Below are positions 1 through 5,457 of a stretch of DNA of 6,881 bases, one piece after another. The notes under the pieces were generated by a model. The model ran no database searches. It saw nothing but the letters and a program-made list of their open reading frames with translations, and was not told the origin of the DNA. The translations under genes were made by a program, and so were the position numbers. The first letter of the stretch is position 1, and the number at the start of each line of letters is the position of its first letter. The DNA comes from Candidatus Thorarchaeota archaeon (GTDB lineage Archaea; Asgardarchaeota; Thorarchaeia; Thorarchaeales; Thorarchaeaceae), in the NCBI GenBank assembly GCA_029856425.1, contig JAHQWZ010000100.1, forward strand, positions 1 to 6,881. Direction: 5' to 3'.

Positions 1-51
1 AGCAGAAAAAAAAAGGAGAAAGAGAGAAGGGATCACTTCGTCAGTGATCCC
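1..51 (-). terminator. Hairpin plus poly-U terminator of the winged-helix gene
   Basis: A perfect 8-bp inverted repeat, GGGATCAC at 29-36 and GTGATCCC at 44-51, encloses a 7-nt loop. It begins 5 bases past the TGA stop of the gene at 57-500. Read on the minus strand, the stem is followed by a pyrimidine-rich stretch and then nine consecutive T residues (A6-A14 on +). Archaeal transcription ends mainly at U-tracts, so the T run is the likely release signal; the hairpin may protect the 3' end or help termination. Confidence 0.8.
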
Positions 52-56
52 GCATC

Positions 57-500
57 TCAATCACTACACTGTTCTTCGAGGAAGTTAGCCAGCATCACTG
101 CTGTAGCTGTGAGCTTTGCCAGTTGTCCTCTGTTTTCCAAATCACCACCCGATAGCAAACCCAAGTCCATTAGGCAACGCAAATTCCACTTCACCGTACT
201 ATAGGCTACTGAGGTCTTGCGTGACACCAGGTCTGCTAACGCTGTCACAGTCAGGTCATAATGCCTTAGCAGCTGTGCACTAACTCTCAGAACAAACTTC
301 TGAGTTTCGCTCATTCTCATATCCGCTAGAGATAGGAATGATGTAGCAAGGCTTTCAAAAGAAGGCTTGGCGAAAGGTTCGTGGCTCTCTTGGTATACCT
401 GATTGGCACTAGAGAATACATTCACCTCTTTGGCGAATTTGGCACTCACCTCTAGCCTGTACGACCCGACATCGATGGGCGGTGGTCGTTGTTTCAACAC
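57..500 (-). CDS. Winged-helix (wHTH) DNA-binding protein, 147 aa
   Basis: Probable small transcriptional regulator or DNA-binding protein. The N-terminal 60 residues look poorly structured (PPP near the start, Ser/Ala-rich). Residues about 66-142 fit an archaeal winged helix: a helix at FVLRVSAQLLRHYD, a helix at TVTALADLVS, a recognition-helix candidate at YSTVKWNLRCLMDLGLL (100-116), a short wing with GGDLENRG, and a final helix ending LEEQCSD. The pattern YSTVKWNL...LGLL is typical of wHTH proteins that read DNA through the third helix. The start is GTG at 500, because the frame is closed by TGA just upstream and GAGGTGA (513-519) lies 12 nt away. An ATG at 502-504 is in another frame. 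There is no effector domain or metal-binding cysteine cluster, so the ligand and target genes are unknown. It has its own promoter and terminator and is probably monocistronic. Confidence 0.82.
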   Translation of the reverse strand: MLKQRPPPIDVGSYRLEVSAKFAKEVNVFSSANQVYQESHEPFAKPSFESLATSFLSLADMRMSETQKFVLRVSAQLLRHYDLTVTALADLVSRKTSVAYSTVKWNLRCLMDLGLLSGGDLENRGQLAKLTATAVMLANFLEEQCSD

Positions 501-512
501 CCATTTCGCTTT

Positions 513-562
513 TCACCTCGTATAAGGGGTCAAATTCTCGCTCTTGTTATTTCTACTTAAGC
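513..562 (-). promoter_or_regulatory. Candidate promoter and leader of the winged-helix gene
   Basis: On the minus strand, GCTTAAGTAG (553-562) resembles an archaeal TATA box. Transcription would start about 25 nt downstream, near 531, giving a leader of roughly 30 nt that carries the Shine-Dalgarno sequence GAGGTGA (513-519). The SD is clear; the TATA call is only a motif resemblance. The rest of 520-600 shows nothing else, and no T-run terminator was seen for the upstream minus-strand gene. Confidence 0.45.
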
Positions 563-600
563 GTTTGCAGTAGTGCGTTCCTGAATAGAGGGTGAGGGAT

Positions 601-1095
601 TTATATCATTTCATCAGGTATTTCCAGTCCTAGAGACCCAAGTTTGGCAAATCCCTGACTATACAGACTCATATGATGGCGAATGTCTTCTTCTATGTCA
701 GCTAAAGAGGTAAGGTAGGGCACAATCTCTTCCAAGCCACTTGTCTTGTACTCGTCCATCATGGTATGGACAACATCACTCATGTGAAGCATTGCGCCTC
801 TGATGACATCACTCAAGTCAATCATTGATTGAACAACTTCTCTTGCGTCGTGGTCCGGCATATAGGGCATGAAGTCTTCCAATGCCACGCCTGTTTCTTT
901 TGCCTTTTCAACGCGACCTGGAATTATCTCATCATACATTGAATACATCCAACCAAGACGTTCCTCAGACGTGAGTCCTCTGAGATTCTCAAGAGAGAAA
1001 TAGCCAGTCCAAGGTCCGAATTCCGAGCTCTCATAGTAGATCCAACTGTCAAAGGCACCTAGGACTGTACGCCAACCTTCCGCGGTTTCTGACAT
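601..1095 (-). CDS. Unrecognised, strongly acidic helical protein (164 aa)
   Basis: I do not recognise this protein. It is highly acidic (by hand count about 31 Asp/Glu against 11 Lys/Arg) and rich in methionine (12) and aromatic residues near the N-terminus (WIYYESSEFGPWTGYF). The remainder looks all-helical, with no cysteine, transmembrane segment or signal peptide, so it is probably cytosolic. Four histidines lie in the second half (MPDHDAR, MLHMSD, DVVHTMM, IRHHMSL); they might bind metal but form no pattern I can name. In-frame starts exist at 1122 (TTG), 1119 (ATG) and 1095 (ATG). I prefer 1095, because GGGATGA (1100-1106) sits 4 nt before it and the likely TATA box (1129-1134) would place transcription initiation downstream of 1119. 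The longer version adds MMTDLRDEQ. It is transcribed divergently from the PD-(D/E)XK protein, suggesting shared control. Confidence 0.78.
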   Translation of the reverse strand: MSETAEGWRTVLGAFDSWIYYESSEFGPWTGYFSLENLRGLTSEERLGWMYSMYDEIIPGRVEKAKETGVALEDFMPYMPDHDAREVVQSMIDLSDVIRGAMLHMSDVVHTMMDEYKTSGLEEIVPYLTSLADIEEDIRHHMSLYSQGFAKLGSLGLEIPDEMI

Positions 1096-1126
1096 TTGTT
1101 CATCCCGCAAGTCTGTCATCAACTGA

Positions 1127-1160
1127 GGTTATAAACTAGCGTGAGCTACGTGGTGATATC
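1127..1160. promoter_or_regulatory. Compact divergent promoter with a palindromic TATA element
   Basis: The short gap between the acidic-protein gene and the nuclease-like gene contains GGTTATAAAC (1127-1136), whose core TTATAA (1129-1134) is identical on both strands. For the + gene it lies about 30 nt before ATG 1161, implying a leaderless or very short-leader transcript, although GGTGA at 1152-1156 could still act as a ribosome site 4 nt from the ATG. For the - gene it places initiation near 1106, just ahead of the SD-like GGGATGA and ATG 1095. One TATA may therefore serve both directions; this is inferred from position only. Confidence 0.5.
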
Positions 1161-1832
1161 ATGTCAGAGATTGCTCTTGATGATTTGATGACAATACTTC
1201 GAGAGTCAAAAGAAGATAATTGCCTGAAAGAGATTGAGGGCAGGCTAGATAAAGCCCTGGAAATATTGGGGGCGCAGAAACAGGAGTCGGGCTTTTGGGA
1301 GATAAATCGGTCAATGCGCATCAACGTTGCACTCCGCGCAGTCTCCAGGGGAGCGGAGATAGAGGATGTTGTCAATTTTCTGACTTGGAAAGATTTCGAA
1401 TGCTTTGTTGCGAATATCTTGATAGAAAATCACTACAAATGTGTTGAGAGCTTCAGAAAGCGCGGAACCCCTGAGGCCAGGGGGTTGGAGATTGATGTCA
1501 TTGGAATTAAGGGAAATAGCATTGTTGCCGTAGACACAAAAATGTGGGGAGTTAGGACAGGGAAATCATCTGCATTGAAGCCAGCAGCTGAGAAGCAGAA
1601 GGAACGAACCAAAAGACTCTGCATAATAATGCCACGTTTGTCTGAAAGAATGGGAACCATACCCAATGGTACTTACTCCCTCAAACCAATTCTTATAACA
1701 TGGATGGTAGAAGAAGTTGTATTTCATGGCGGGGTCCCGATTGTGCCAGTATTCAAGCTGAATTCATTTCTGCAGGACATCGCCATCTATGAGGACATGA
1801 TAGCGGCATCAAAATGTGTGTTTGGAGATTAG
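1161..1832 (+). CDS. PD-(D/E)XK nuclease-like protein, 223 aa
   Basis: Likely a DNA-cleaving or DNA-binding protein of the restriction-endonuclease-like fold. Residues 1-65 are a helical N-terminal part. Residues 75-130 carry the nuclease signature: helix WKDFECFVANIL with Glu80, then GLEIDVIGIK with Glu110/Asp112, then a strand and VDTKMW with Asp125-x-Lys127, the D-x-K half of the motif. This matches the order of Mrr-like and archaeal Holliday-junction-resolvase-like members. The active-site residues all look intact, so an active enzyme is plausible. The C-terminal 90 residues (basic KQKERTKRL, then hydrophobic strands ending in a helix) have no domain I can name and may hold specificity. 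The ATG start is supported by GGTGA at 1152-1156. The stop lies 16 bases from the convergent epimerase gene. No methyltransferase or helicase is in the window, so a classical restriction system is not shown. Confidence 0.8.
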   Translation: MSEIALDDLMTILRESKEDNCLKEIEGRLDKALEILGAQKQESGFWEINRSMRINVALRAVSRGAEIEDVVNFLTWKDFECFVANILIENHYKCVESFRKRGTPEARGLEIDVIGIKGNSIVAVDTKMWGVRTGKSSALKPAAEKQKERTKRLCIIMPRLSERMGTIPNGTYSLKPILITWMVEEVVFHGGVPIVPVFKLNSFLQDIAIYEDMIAASKCVFGD

Positions 1833-1837
1833 AGTGC

Positions 1838-1849
1838 TATTTCTTTCTT
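1838..1849 (+). terminator. Pyrimidine-rich tract after the nuclease-like gene
   Basis: The 16-base convergent gap after the TAG at 1830-1832 holds a U-rich run in the + transcript, TATTTCTTTCTT, ending at the stop codon of the opposing gene. There is no hairpin. Archaeal polymerase can release at such tracts, so this is a weak but well-placed terminator candidate. Confidence 0.35.
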
Positions 1850-2616
1850 CACACATTCCAACATTGGCAATTCTCAGAATGTGATAGTTGCACCTTGTTC
1901 AACGGATCGGCGGCGAAGGCATCACTCAGGTTATCAATGGCAGTTGCATCAAATGGTGAAGACCAGTCGATTCCCAATCGATTGAGATAGATTTCTGCAG
2001 GGACACCGATATCACAAATGTAGAGCTCGCCAACTTCGTGGGGTGAGGCCTTCAGTAGTCCGATTTTGACAAATGCAAGCGTCATAGTGGCAATCGGATG
2101 GATACCATTGTAACTCACACCAGTTGTAACATCCAGACCTGATGGGGCATCCAATGATATGACCCGTTTATGGCTTCTAATTGAATTAAAAACGAGTGAC
2201 GCAATGGCATCATCCCTTTTTCTGTTGCCATAACCAATGAATGCGTCAAGAATTGTAACGTTTTCTGGAAAGCTCCGAGGCATAATATCTTCAGCATCTA
2301 TGCCCATTGATTGTAGTCTAATTAGCTGAGCCATTGGGACTTCACGTAGAGAAGGGAATCCTTTTGGGATAATGACTGTTACATCATAATCCCAATTCGC
2401 CATCCTCCATGCAGCCGCAAGCCCTCCTCCACCATTATTCCCGGAACCAGCGATTATGCAGAATTCAGGATTCTTGCGATTTGAAAGAGCAACTGCAAGC
2501 CTTGCTAGGGAGAGTCCCGCATGTTCCATCATCAGTTCAATTGGAACCTTCAATTCGTTGACTATAATCCGGTCAACCTCAATCATCTGCATTCTAGAAA
2601 TGCCCGGCAAACACAT
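1849..2616 (-). CDS. nnrE: NAD(P)H-hydrate epimerase-like YjeF_N-domain protein, 255 aa
   Basis: YjeF_N proteins equilibrate the R and S forms of damaged, hydrated NAD(P)H so that the dehydratase can repair it; cytosolic. The whole length fits a Rossmann-like YjeF_N domain: ISRMQMIEVDRIIVNEL at the N-terminus, MMEHAG (29-34), the loop GSGNNGGGG (57-65), LDAFIGYG with Asp124, SLDAPSGLD with Asp156, TMTLAFVKIGLL, and ELYICDIGVP (198-206). Unusual: the family loop is GNNGGDG, and the Asp is Gly here (residue 64). There is no fused C-terminal carbohydrate-kinase-like dehydratase domain; a separate nnrD would be needed elsewhere. The tail after residue 215 is atypical and ends with two cysteines (CQCWNV). 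The ATG at 2616 gives the expected short segment before the first helix; no clear SD precedes it. It is divergent from the ATP-grasp gene. The fold is secure; the activity is less so. Confidence 0.87.
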   Translation of the reverse strand: MCLPGISRMQMIEVDRIIVNELKVPIELMMEHAGLSLARLAVALSNRKNPEFCIIAGSGNNGGGGLAAAWRMANWDYDVTVIIPKGFPSLREVPMAQLIRLQSMGIDAEDIMPRSFPENVTILDAFIGYGNRKRDDAIASLVFNSIRSHKRVISLDAPSGLDVTTGVSYNGIHPIATMTLAFVKIGLLKASPHEVGELYICDIGVPAEIYLNRLGIDWSSPFDATAIDNLSDAFAADPLNKVQLSHSENCQCWNV

Positions 2617-2667
2617 AGTGGATTGACTCTTTTCTCAGCACTTAGCATTGTCCAAATGAGGCTAGGT

Positions 2668-2722
2668 TCATCTTTTTATTGAGAAGTGGCTTCAGGCCAA
2701 ATAGACTCTCCAGAGGGAGTGA
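2668..2722. promoter_or_regulatory. Divergent promoter region for the epimerase and ATP-grasp genes
   Basis: The 112-base gap holds one AT-rich block, TCTTTTTATTGAG (about 2670-2682), that reads as a T-rich TATA box on + and as CAATAAAAAGA on -. On + it puts initiation near 2700, giving a leader of about 29 nt that contains a strong Shine-Dalgarno GGGAGTGA (2715-2722), 6 nt before the GTG start. On - it puts initiation near 2651, with a leader of about 35 nt and no obvious SD. Whether one element drives both genes is inference. Confidence 0.45.
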
Positions 2723-2728
2723 ATCATC

Positions 2729-3619
2729 GTGGCTCTGTTCGGAGTTATCTATCACGAGAATGTGAACAATTGGGCTACTGCAAGTCTAATGGAAGCTATC
2801 AAAGCAAAAGGTCACATCCCGAAGCCATTTAGATTGCCAGATGTAGCTGCAGAGCTACCTCATAGGTTTACACACCTAGATGATGAGGATATCTCCATTA
2901 TGGATGGAGTGATGGTGAGAACAGTTGGTTTCGGAAACGGAGACCAAATCACATTCAGAATAAGCTTGCTTGAGCACTTTGAGGATGCTGGCATCTACGT
3001 CATGAATCCCGCATATTCATTCCGAAGGGCAAAGGACAAGTATGCAACGTTGACCGCACTTCACAAAGCAGGAATCCAAGTCCCTAGAACATTCATCGGA
3101 GAGAATTTGGAGGCCGCAATTGACTTTGCTGATGAGGTTGGAGATGTCGTCATCAAGCCCCTAATCGGGGCAAGAGGTCTTGGGTCAATTCGGGCTCAGA
3201 ATAAGGAATTGAACTATCGGGCAATGAAATTCATCCATCAATTGGGACAGGTGCTCTATGTGCAGGAGATGATAGAGAAACCTAATCGTGACATTAGAGC
3301 GTTTGTAATTGGAAACCAAATGGTAGGAGCAATGTATAGATATCTGCCTGAAGGCCATGAAGATGAATGGAGGACCAATATTCATGGGGGCGGGCACGCA
3401 GAAGCTGCTGAGCTTGACACTGAATACACTGAGTGTGCGATTAAGACCGCAGAAACTCTGAAGCTGGACTATACGGGAGTGGACATTCTCGAATCACCCA
3501 ATGGCCCGTGCGTTATAGAGGCAAACGCAGCGCCGTCATGGAGTGCTTTATCTCGAGTGACTGGTAGAAATATTGCGGCACTCATAGTTGACAGACTGAT
3601 CGAACAGACTAGAGTCTAG
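2729..3619 (+). CDS. RimK/MptN/CofF-like ATP-grasp glutamate ligase, 296 aa
   Basis: Predicted ATP-dependent carboxylate-amine ligase, forming an acyl-phosphate and joining an amino acid, usually glutamate. Order of parts: an N-terminal Rossmann-like pre-ATP-grasp domain (1-95); DKYATL with Lys104; VIKPL with the ATP lysine 143; the glycine-rich loop GARGLGS (147-153); YVQEMI with Glu180; DIRAFVIG (188-195); WRTNIHGGGH (214-223); GVDIL with Asp252; and IEANAAPSW with metal ligands Glu264 and Asn266. The ending WSALSRVTGRNIA resembles archaeal MptN and CofF, which add glutamate to tetrahydromethanopterin and coenzyme F420, but LysX or RimK roles cannot be excluded. Length is normal and all key residues are present. 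RimK has RGG where this protein has GGG after the Asn217-Ile-His. The GTG start at 2729 is fixed by GGGAGTGA 6 nt upstream. No LysW carrier or cofactor-synthesis gene is adjacent to settle the substrate. Confidence 0.88.
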   Translation: MALFGVIYHENVNNWATASLMEAIKAKGHIPKPFRLPDVAAELPHRFTHLDDEDISIMDGVMVRTVGFGNGDQITFRISLLEHFEDAGIYVMNPAYSFRRAKDKYATLTALHKAGIQVPRTFIGENLEAAIDFADEVGDVVIKPLIGARGLGSIRAQNKELNYRAMKFIHQLGQVLYVQEMIEKPNRDIRAFVIGNQMVGAMYRYLPEGHEDEWRTNIHGGGHAEAAELDTEYTECAIKTAETLKLDYTGVDILESPNGPCVIEANAAPSWSALSRVTGRNIAALIVDRLIEQTRV

Positions 3620-3637
3620 GCTGAAGCCAAATGAAAA

Positions 3638-4396
3638 CTACTCTACGGGTCCAATGGATTCGAGAGCTGCTTCGACCTCTTCCAGTTTCAGAGGTCTGAA
3701 AATTCGTTCCTTGATATCGATCCTTCCAATCTCGACCTTTTTGGCTCTCTCCTTAGGTTCCAATCCTGCTATTTCACCACTCTTCATGAGACCTTTGAGT
3801 GCGAGCTCTGTAGCTTTTGTAAGATCCAGTTTTTCATATTCTGCTTCCCCAAGTTTCTCCTCAAAGAAAGCACGAACATCATCAGCCTCTCTCCCAATGG
3901 CGGCAGCTTTCCAACCCCAGAAGGAGCCAGATGGATCCGTCGTATAGAGCTGAGGACCATCATGGTCGACACCGCCAACAAGAAGAGACACACCAAAAGG
4001 ACGAACTCCACCATATTGAGTGTGCATCTGTTTTGTGTCACATATATTGACAACAAGCGATTGAATTGAGATTGGTTCATCATAGCTCAGACGATTGATC
4101 TGAGCTTGTACTCTCGCCTGGTCGATTAGCTTGCGAGCATCAGCATGCAATCCAGCAATAGCCGTCCCTACATGGTCATCGATGAGTAGAATCTTCTTTA
4201 GTGTATCAAGATCAACTAGTACATGTGGAGAACGCTTCTCTCCAGCAAGCACAACACCGTCTTCAGCCTTGACTCCAACGGCAAGAGGGCCATGGCGGAC
4301 AGCCTCTGTTGCATATTCGACCTGATATAGGCGGCCTTCAGGGCTGAACACTGTAATTGCGCGGTCGTAGCCCATACTCTGTGTGGGACCAAACAT
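3638..4396 (-). CDS. psmA: 20S proteasome alpha subunit, 252 aa
   Basis: Structural subunit of the outer rings of the archaeal 20S proteasome; forms heptamers that gate substrate entry and dock the AAA+ unfoldase PAN or Cdc48. Numbered from ATG 4396: the gating segment GYDRAITVFSPEGRLYQVEY holds Tyr10-Asp11-Arg12, Pro19 and Tyr28; the docking-pocket lysine for HbYX tails is Lys68 (LKKILLIDD, equal to Lys66 of the Thermoplasma subunit); YGGVRPFGVSLL and DPSGSFWGWKAAAIG are the usual core strands. There is no N-terminal threonine protease, as expected for alpha. A TTG six codons upstream is also open, but ATG 4396 gives the normal tail length and has GGAGTG at 4407-4412, 10 nt before it; that SD overlaps the TTG. 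No beta subunit, SBDS or exosome gene adjoins it. Convergent with the ATP-grasp gene, 18 bases between stops. Confidence 0.97.
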   Translation of the reverse strand: MFGPTQSMGYDRAITVFSPEGRLYQVEYATEAVRHGPLAVGVKAEDGVVLAGEKRSPHVLVDLDTLKKILLIDDHVGTAIAGLHADARKLIDQARVQAQINRLSYDEPISIQSLVVNICDTKQMHTQYGGVRPFGVSLLVGGVDHDGPQLYTTDPSGSFWGWKAAAIGREADDVRAFFEEKLGEAEYEKLDLTKATELALKGLMKSGEIAGLEPKERAKKVEIGRIDIKERIFRPLKLEEVEAALESIGPVE

Positions 4397-4406
4397 GCTA
4401 TGATAA

Positions 4407-4472
4407 CACTCCAATTATGTAAGACCCAAATCGGCTGGGTTAAACTAAAATCACTTGAGCGGCGTTTAAAAG
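4407..4472 (-). promoter_or_regulatory. psmA leader with Shine-Dalgarno and two TATA candidates
   Basis: The 116 bases between ATG 4396 and the upstream radical SAM stop contain two minus-strand TATA-like blocks: TTTTAGTTTAAC (about 4439-4450) and CTTTTAAACG (4463-4472). The nearer would give a leader of about 22 nt carrying GGAGTG (4407-4412); the farther a leader of about 46 nt. They suggest that psmA is transcribed independently of the radical SAM gene. Choosing between them needs transcript ends. Confidence 0.4.
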
Positions 4473-4512
4473 CTTGTCTGTGTGTTTGTTATTGGAAACC
4501 AGCCTTCGAGGT

Positions 4513-5205
4513 TCATCGCCACTCGAATCTAATTCTAATTCCGTCAGGTGCTTCTTCTTTAGCACTCTCAATCTCAGATATTTCTGGAACTATTAGATTC
4601 GCCTTTTCGGAATCCCGGACGCCTGCTGAAGCCACATAGTTTTGAACGACATATGTGCCGCGAAAGCCCATTCCATCAAGAACCTGCATAATTGAAGTAA
4701 TGTCATCTGCAGAGAGCAGGCTCGTTGTAAATGTAGTCCTAGGCCAGAATTCTACATCTGAAGAAATCAAGAGCTTCATTGATTCGGCAATCTGATTCCA
4801 AGGATTTGTCGAGGTTCTACTGACGCGGGTATAGATCTGTGGTGGTGCCTTGATGTCAAACCAAACTGAGTCCAGAAAGGGAAGGGACTTCTTAAGAACA
4901 GAGGGTACTGAACCCTGAGTGTTTAGATTGATATGCAAATCAAGGGATTGTAGAGCCCTTAGCAAGTCGGGCAAATCATGGTGAATTGTTGGCTCCCCTC
5001 CTGTTATGCAGAAGCCATCCACAAGGTTCCCTGCGCACTTCTGGACTATCCCATCGATGGGCATTTCCGTTCCAGAACTGCGAGGAATAATATCTGCGTT
5101 CTGACAATAAGGACAATCGAAGTTGCAGCCGCCTGTGAATATGACGGTAACAGGAATCCCTGGCACATCTACCAAGCTGATGTCTATTATTGAAGCGATA
5201 CGCAT
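4513..5205 (-). CDS. Radical SAM activating enzyme, NrdG2-like, 230 aa
   Basis: Members of this family bind a [4Fe-4S] cluster and S-adenosylmethionine and install a glycyl radical on a partner, typically the anaerobic ribonucleotide reductase NrdD. Visible here: the opening ISLVDVPG (9-16) characteristic of NrdG2/PFL-activase-like proteins; the cluster motif GGCNFDCPYC with Cys27, Cys31 and Cys34 (CxxxCxxC); the SAM-binding TGGEPT (68-73); and a central TIM-barrel-like repeat ending with FRGTYVVQNYV. Size is normal for the single-domain form, and no ferredoxin-type cluster insertion was seen. The ATG at 5205 gives the usual N-terminus, though no good SD precedes it. No NrdD or other glycyl-radical enzyme lies in the window, so the partner is unknown and the specific activation role is inferred from family resemblance. 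Other small radical SAM roles remain possible. It implies an anaerobic or microaerobic lifestyle. Confidence 0.87.
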   Translation of the reverse strand: MRIASIIDISLVDVPGIPVTVIFTGGCNFDCPYCQNADIIPRSSGTEMPIDGIVQKCAGNLVDGFCITGGEPTIHHDLPDLLRALQSLDLHINLNTQGSVPSVLKKSLPFLDSVWFDIKAPPQIYTRVSRTSTNPWNQIAESMKLLISSDVEFWPRTTFTTSLLSADDITSIMQVLDGMGFRGTYVVQNYVASAGVRDSEKANLIVPEISEIESAKEEAPDGIRIRFEWR

Positions 5206-5220
5206 AAGAATTGCCCAGCC

Positions 5221-5457
5221 TCAGTAGTGAGATTGCGAATGAGGGATATAACTTTCCATATAGACAAGCGAGTATTCGTGAAATAATGCATGCTCTTTTC
5301 TAGTTAGACTGTTCGAATTAGAGCATATTAGCTCGAAATCTCGAAGGACATTACTATAATCTTTAAGAGGAACTATTAGGTCATCATAAAAGGGGACAGT
5401 GCATTGGCGAGTCGGAGTATCAACAGAAACGCAATCATCCAGAGCACGCTCTTCCAT
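5221..5457 (-). CDS. Doubtful antisense ORF upstream of the radical SAM gene (78 aa)
   Basis: A minus-strand frame starting at ATG 5457 (or TTG 5472) ends 15 bases before the radical SAM start, a spacing that would suit an operon. The product has mixed composition with three cysteines and no motif I recognise. Against it: no SD, AT-rich third positions unlike the + strand alternative, an overlap of over 50 bases with the small basic protein gene on the other strand, and a plausible separate promoter inside it. It is included because 5221-5403 otherwise holds no gene. Confidence 0.22.
   Translation of the reverse strand: MEERALDDCVSVDTPTRQCTVPFYDDLIVPLKDYSNVLRDFELICSNSNSLTRKEHALFHEYSLVYMESYIPHSQSHY
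5244..5253 (-). promoter_or_regulatory. TATA-like element before the radical SAM gene
   Basis: AGTTATATCC on the minus strand, preceded by AA-rich bases resembling a BRE, would start transcription near 5223 and give a leader of about 18 nt before ATG 5205. A second TATA-like string lies just upstream (CTATATGG, about 5256-5263). If real, the radical SAM gene needs no upstream operon partner, which weakens the case for a minus-strand gene at 5221-5472. Confidence 0.35.
5361..5396 (+). promoter_or_regulatory. Candidate TATA and SD for the small basic protein
   Basis: CTTTAAGAGG (5361-5370) on + resembles a TATA box, and AGGGGA (5391-5396) lies 7 nt before the TTG at 5404. Together they would give a leader of only about 14 nt. 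Both are imperfect motifs, but their spacing is right for the 89-residue frame that follows. Confidence 0.3.

Noticed and set aside
502..504. ATG just upstream of the winged-helix start
   Set aside because: It is in a different frame from the winged-helix protein, so GTG 500 is used.
1136..1375. Open frame on - opposite the start of the nuclease-like gene
   Set aside because: Low-complexity Ser-rich translation antisense to a well-supported gene with intact catalytic motifs.
1161..1832. Type II or IV restriction system
   Set aside because: Only the nuclease-like protein is present; no methyltransferase, helicase or specificity subunit is in the window.
3606..3617. Small inverted repeat AGACT-AG-AGTCT at the end of the ATP-grasp gene
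   Set aside because: The loop is only two bases, it lies within the coding end, and no T-run follows; likely chance.
3654..3947. Open frame on + opposite psmA
   Set aside because: Serine/arginine-rich shadow of a certain gene on the other strand.
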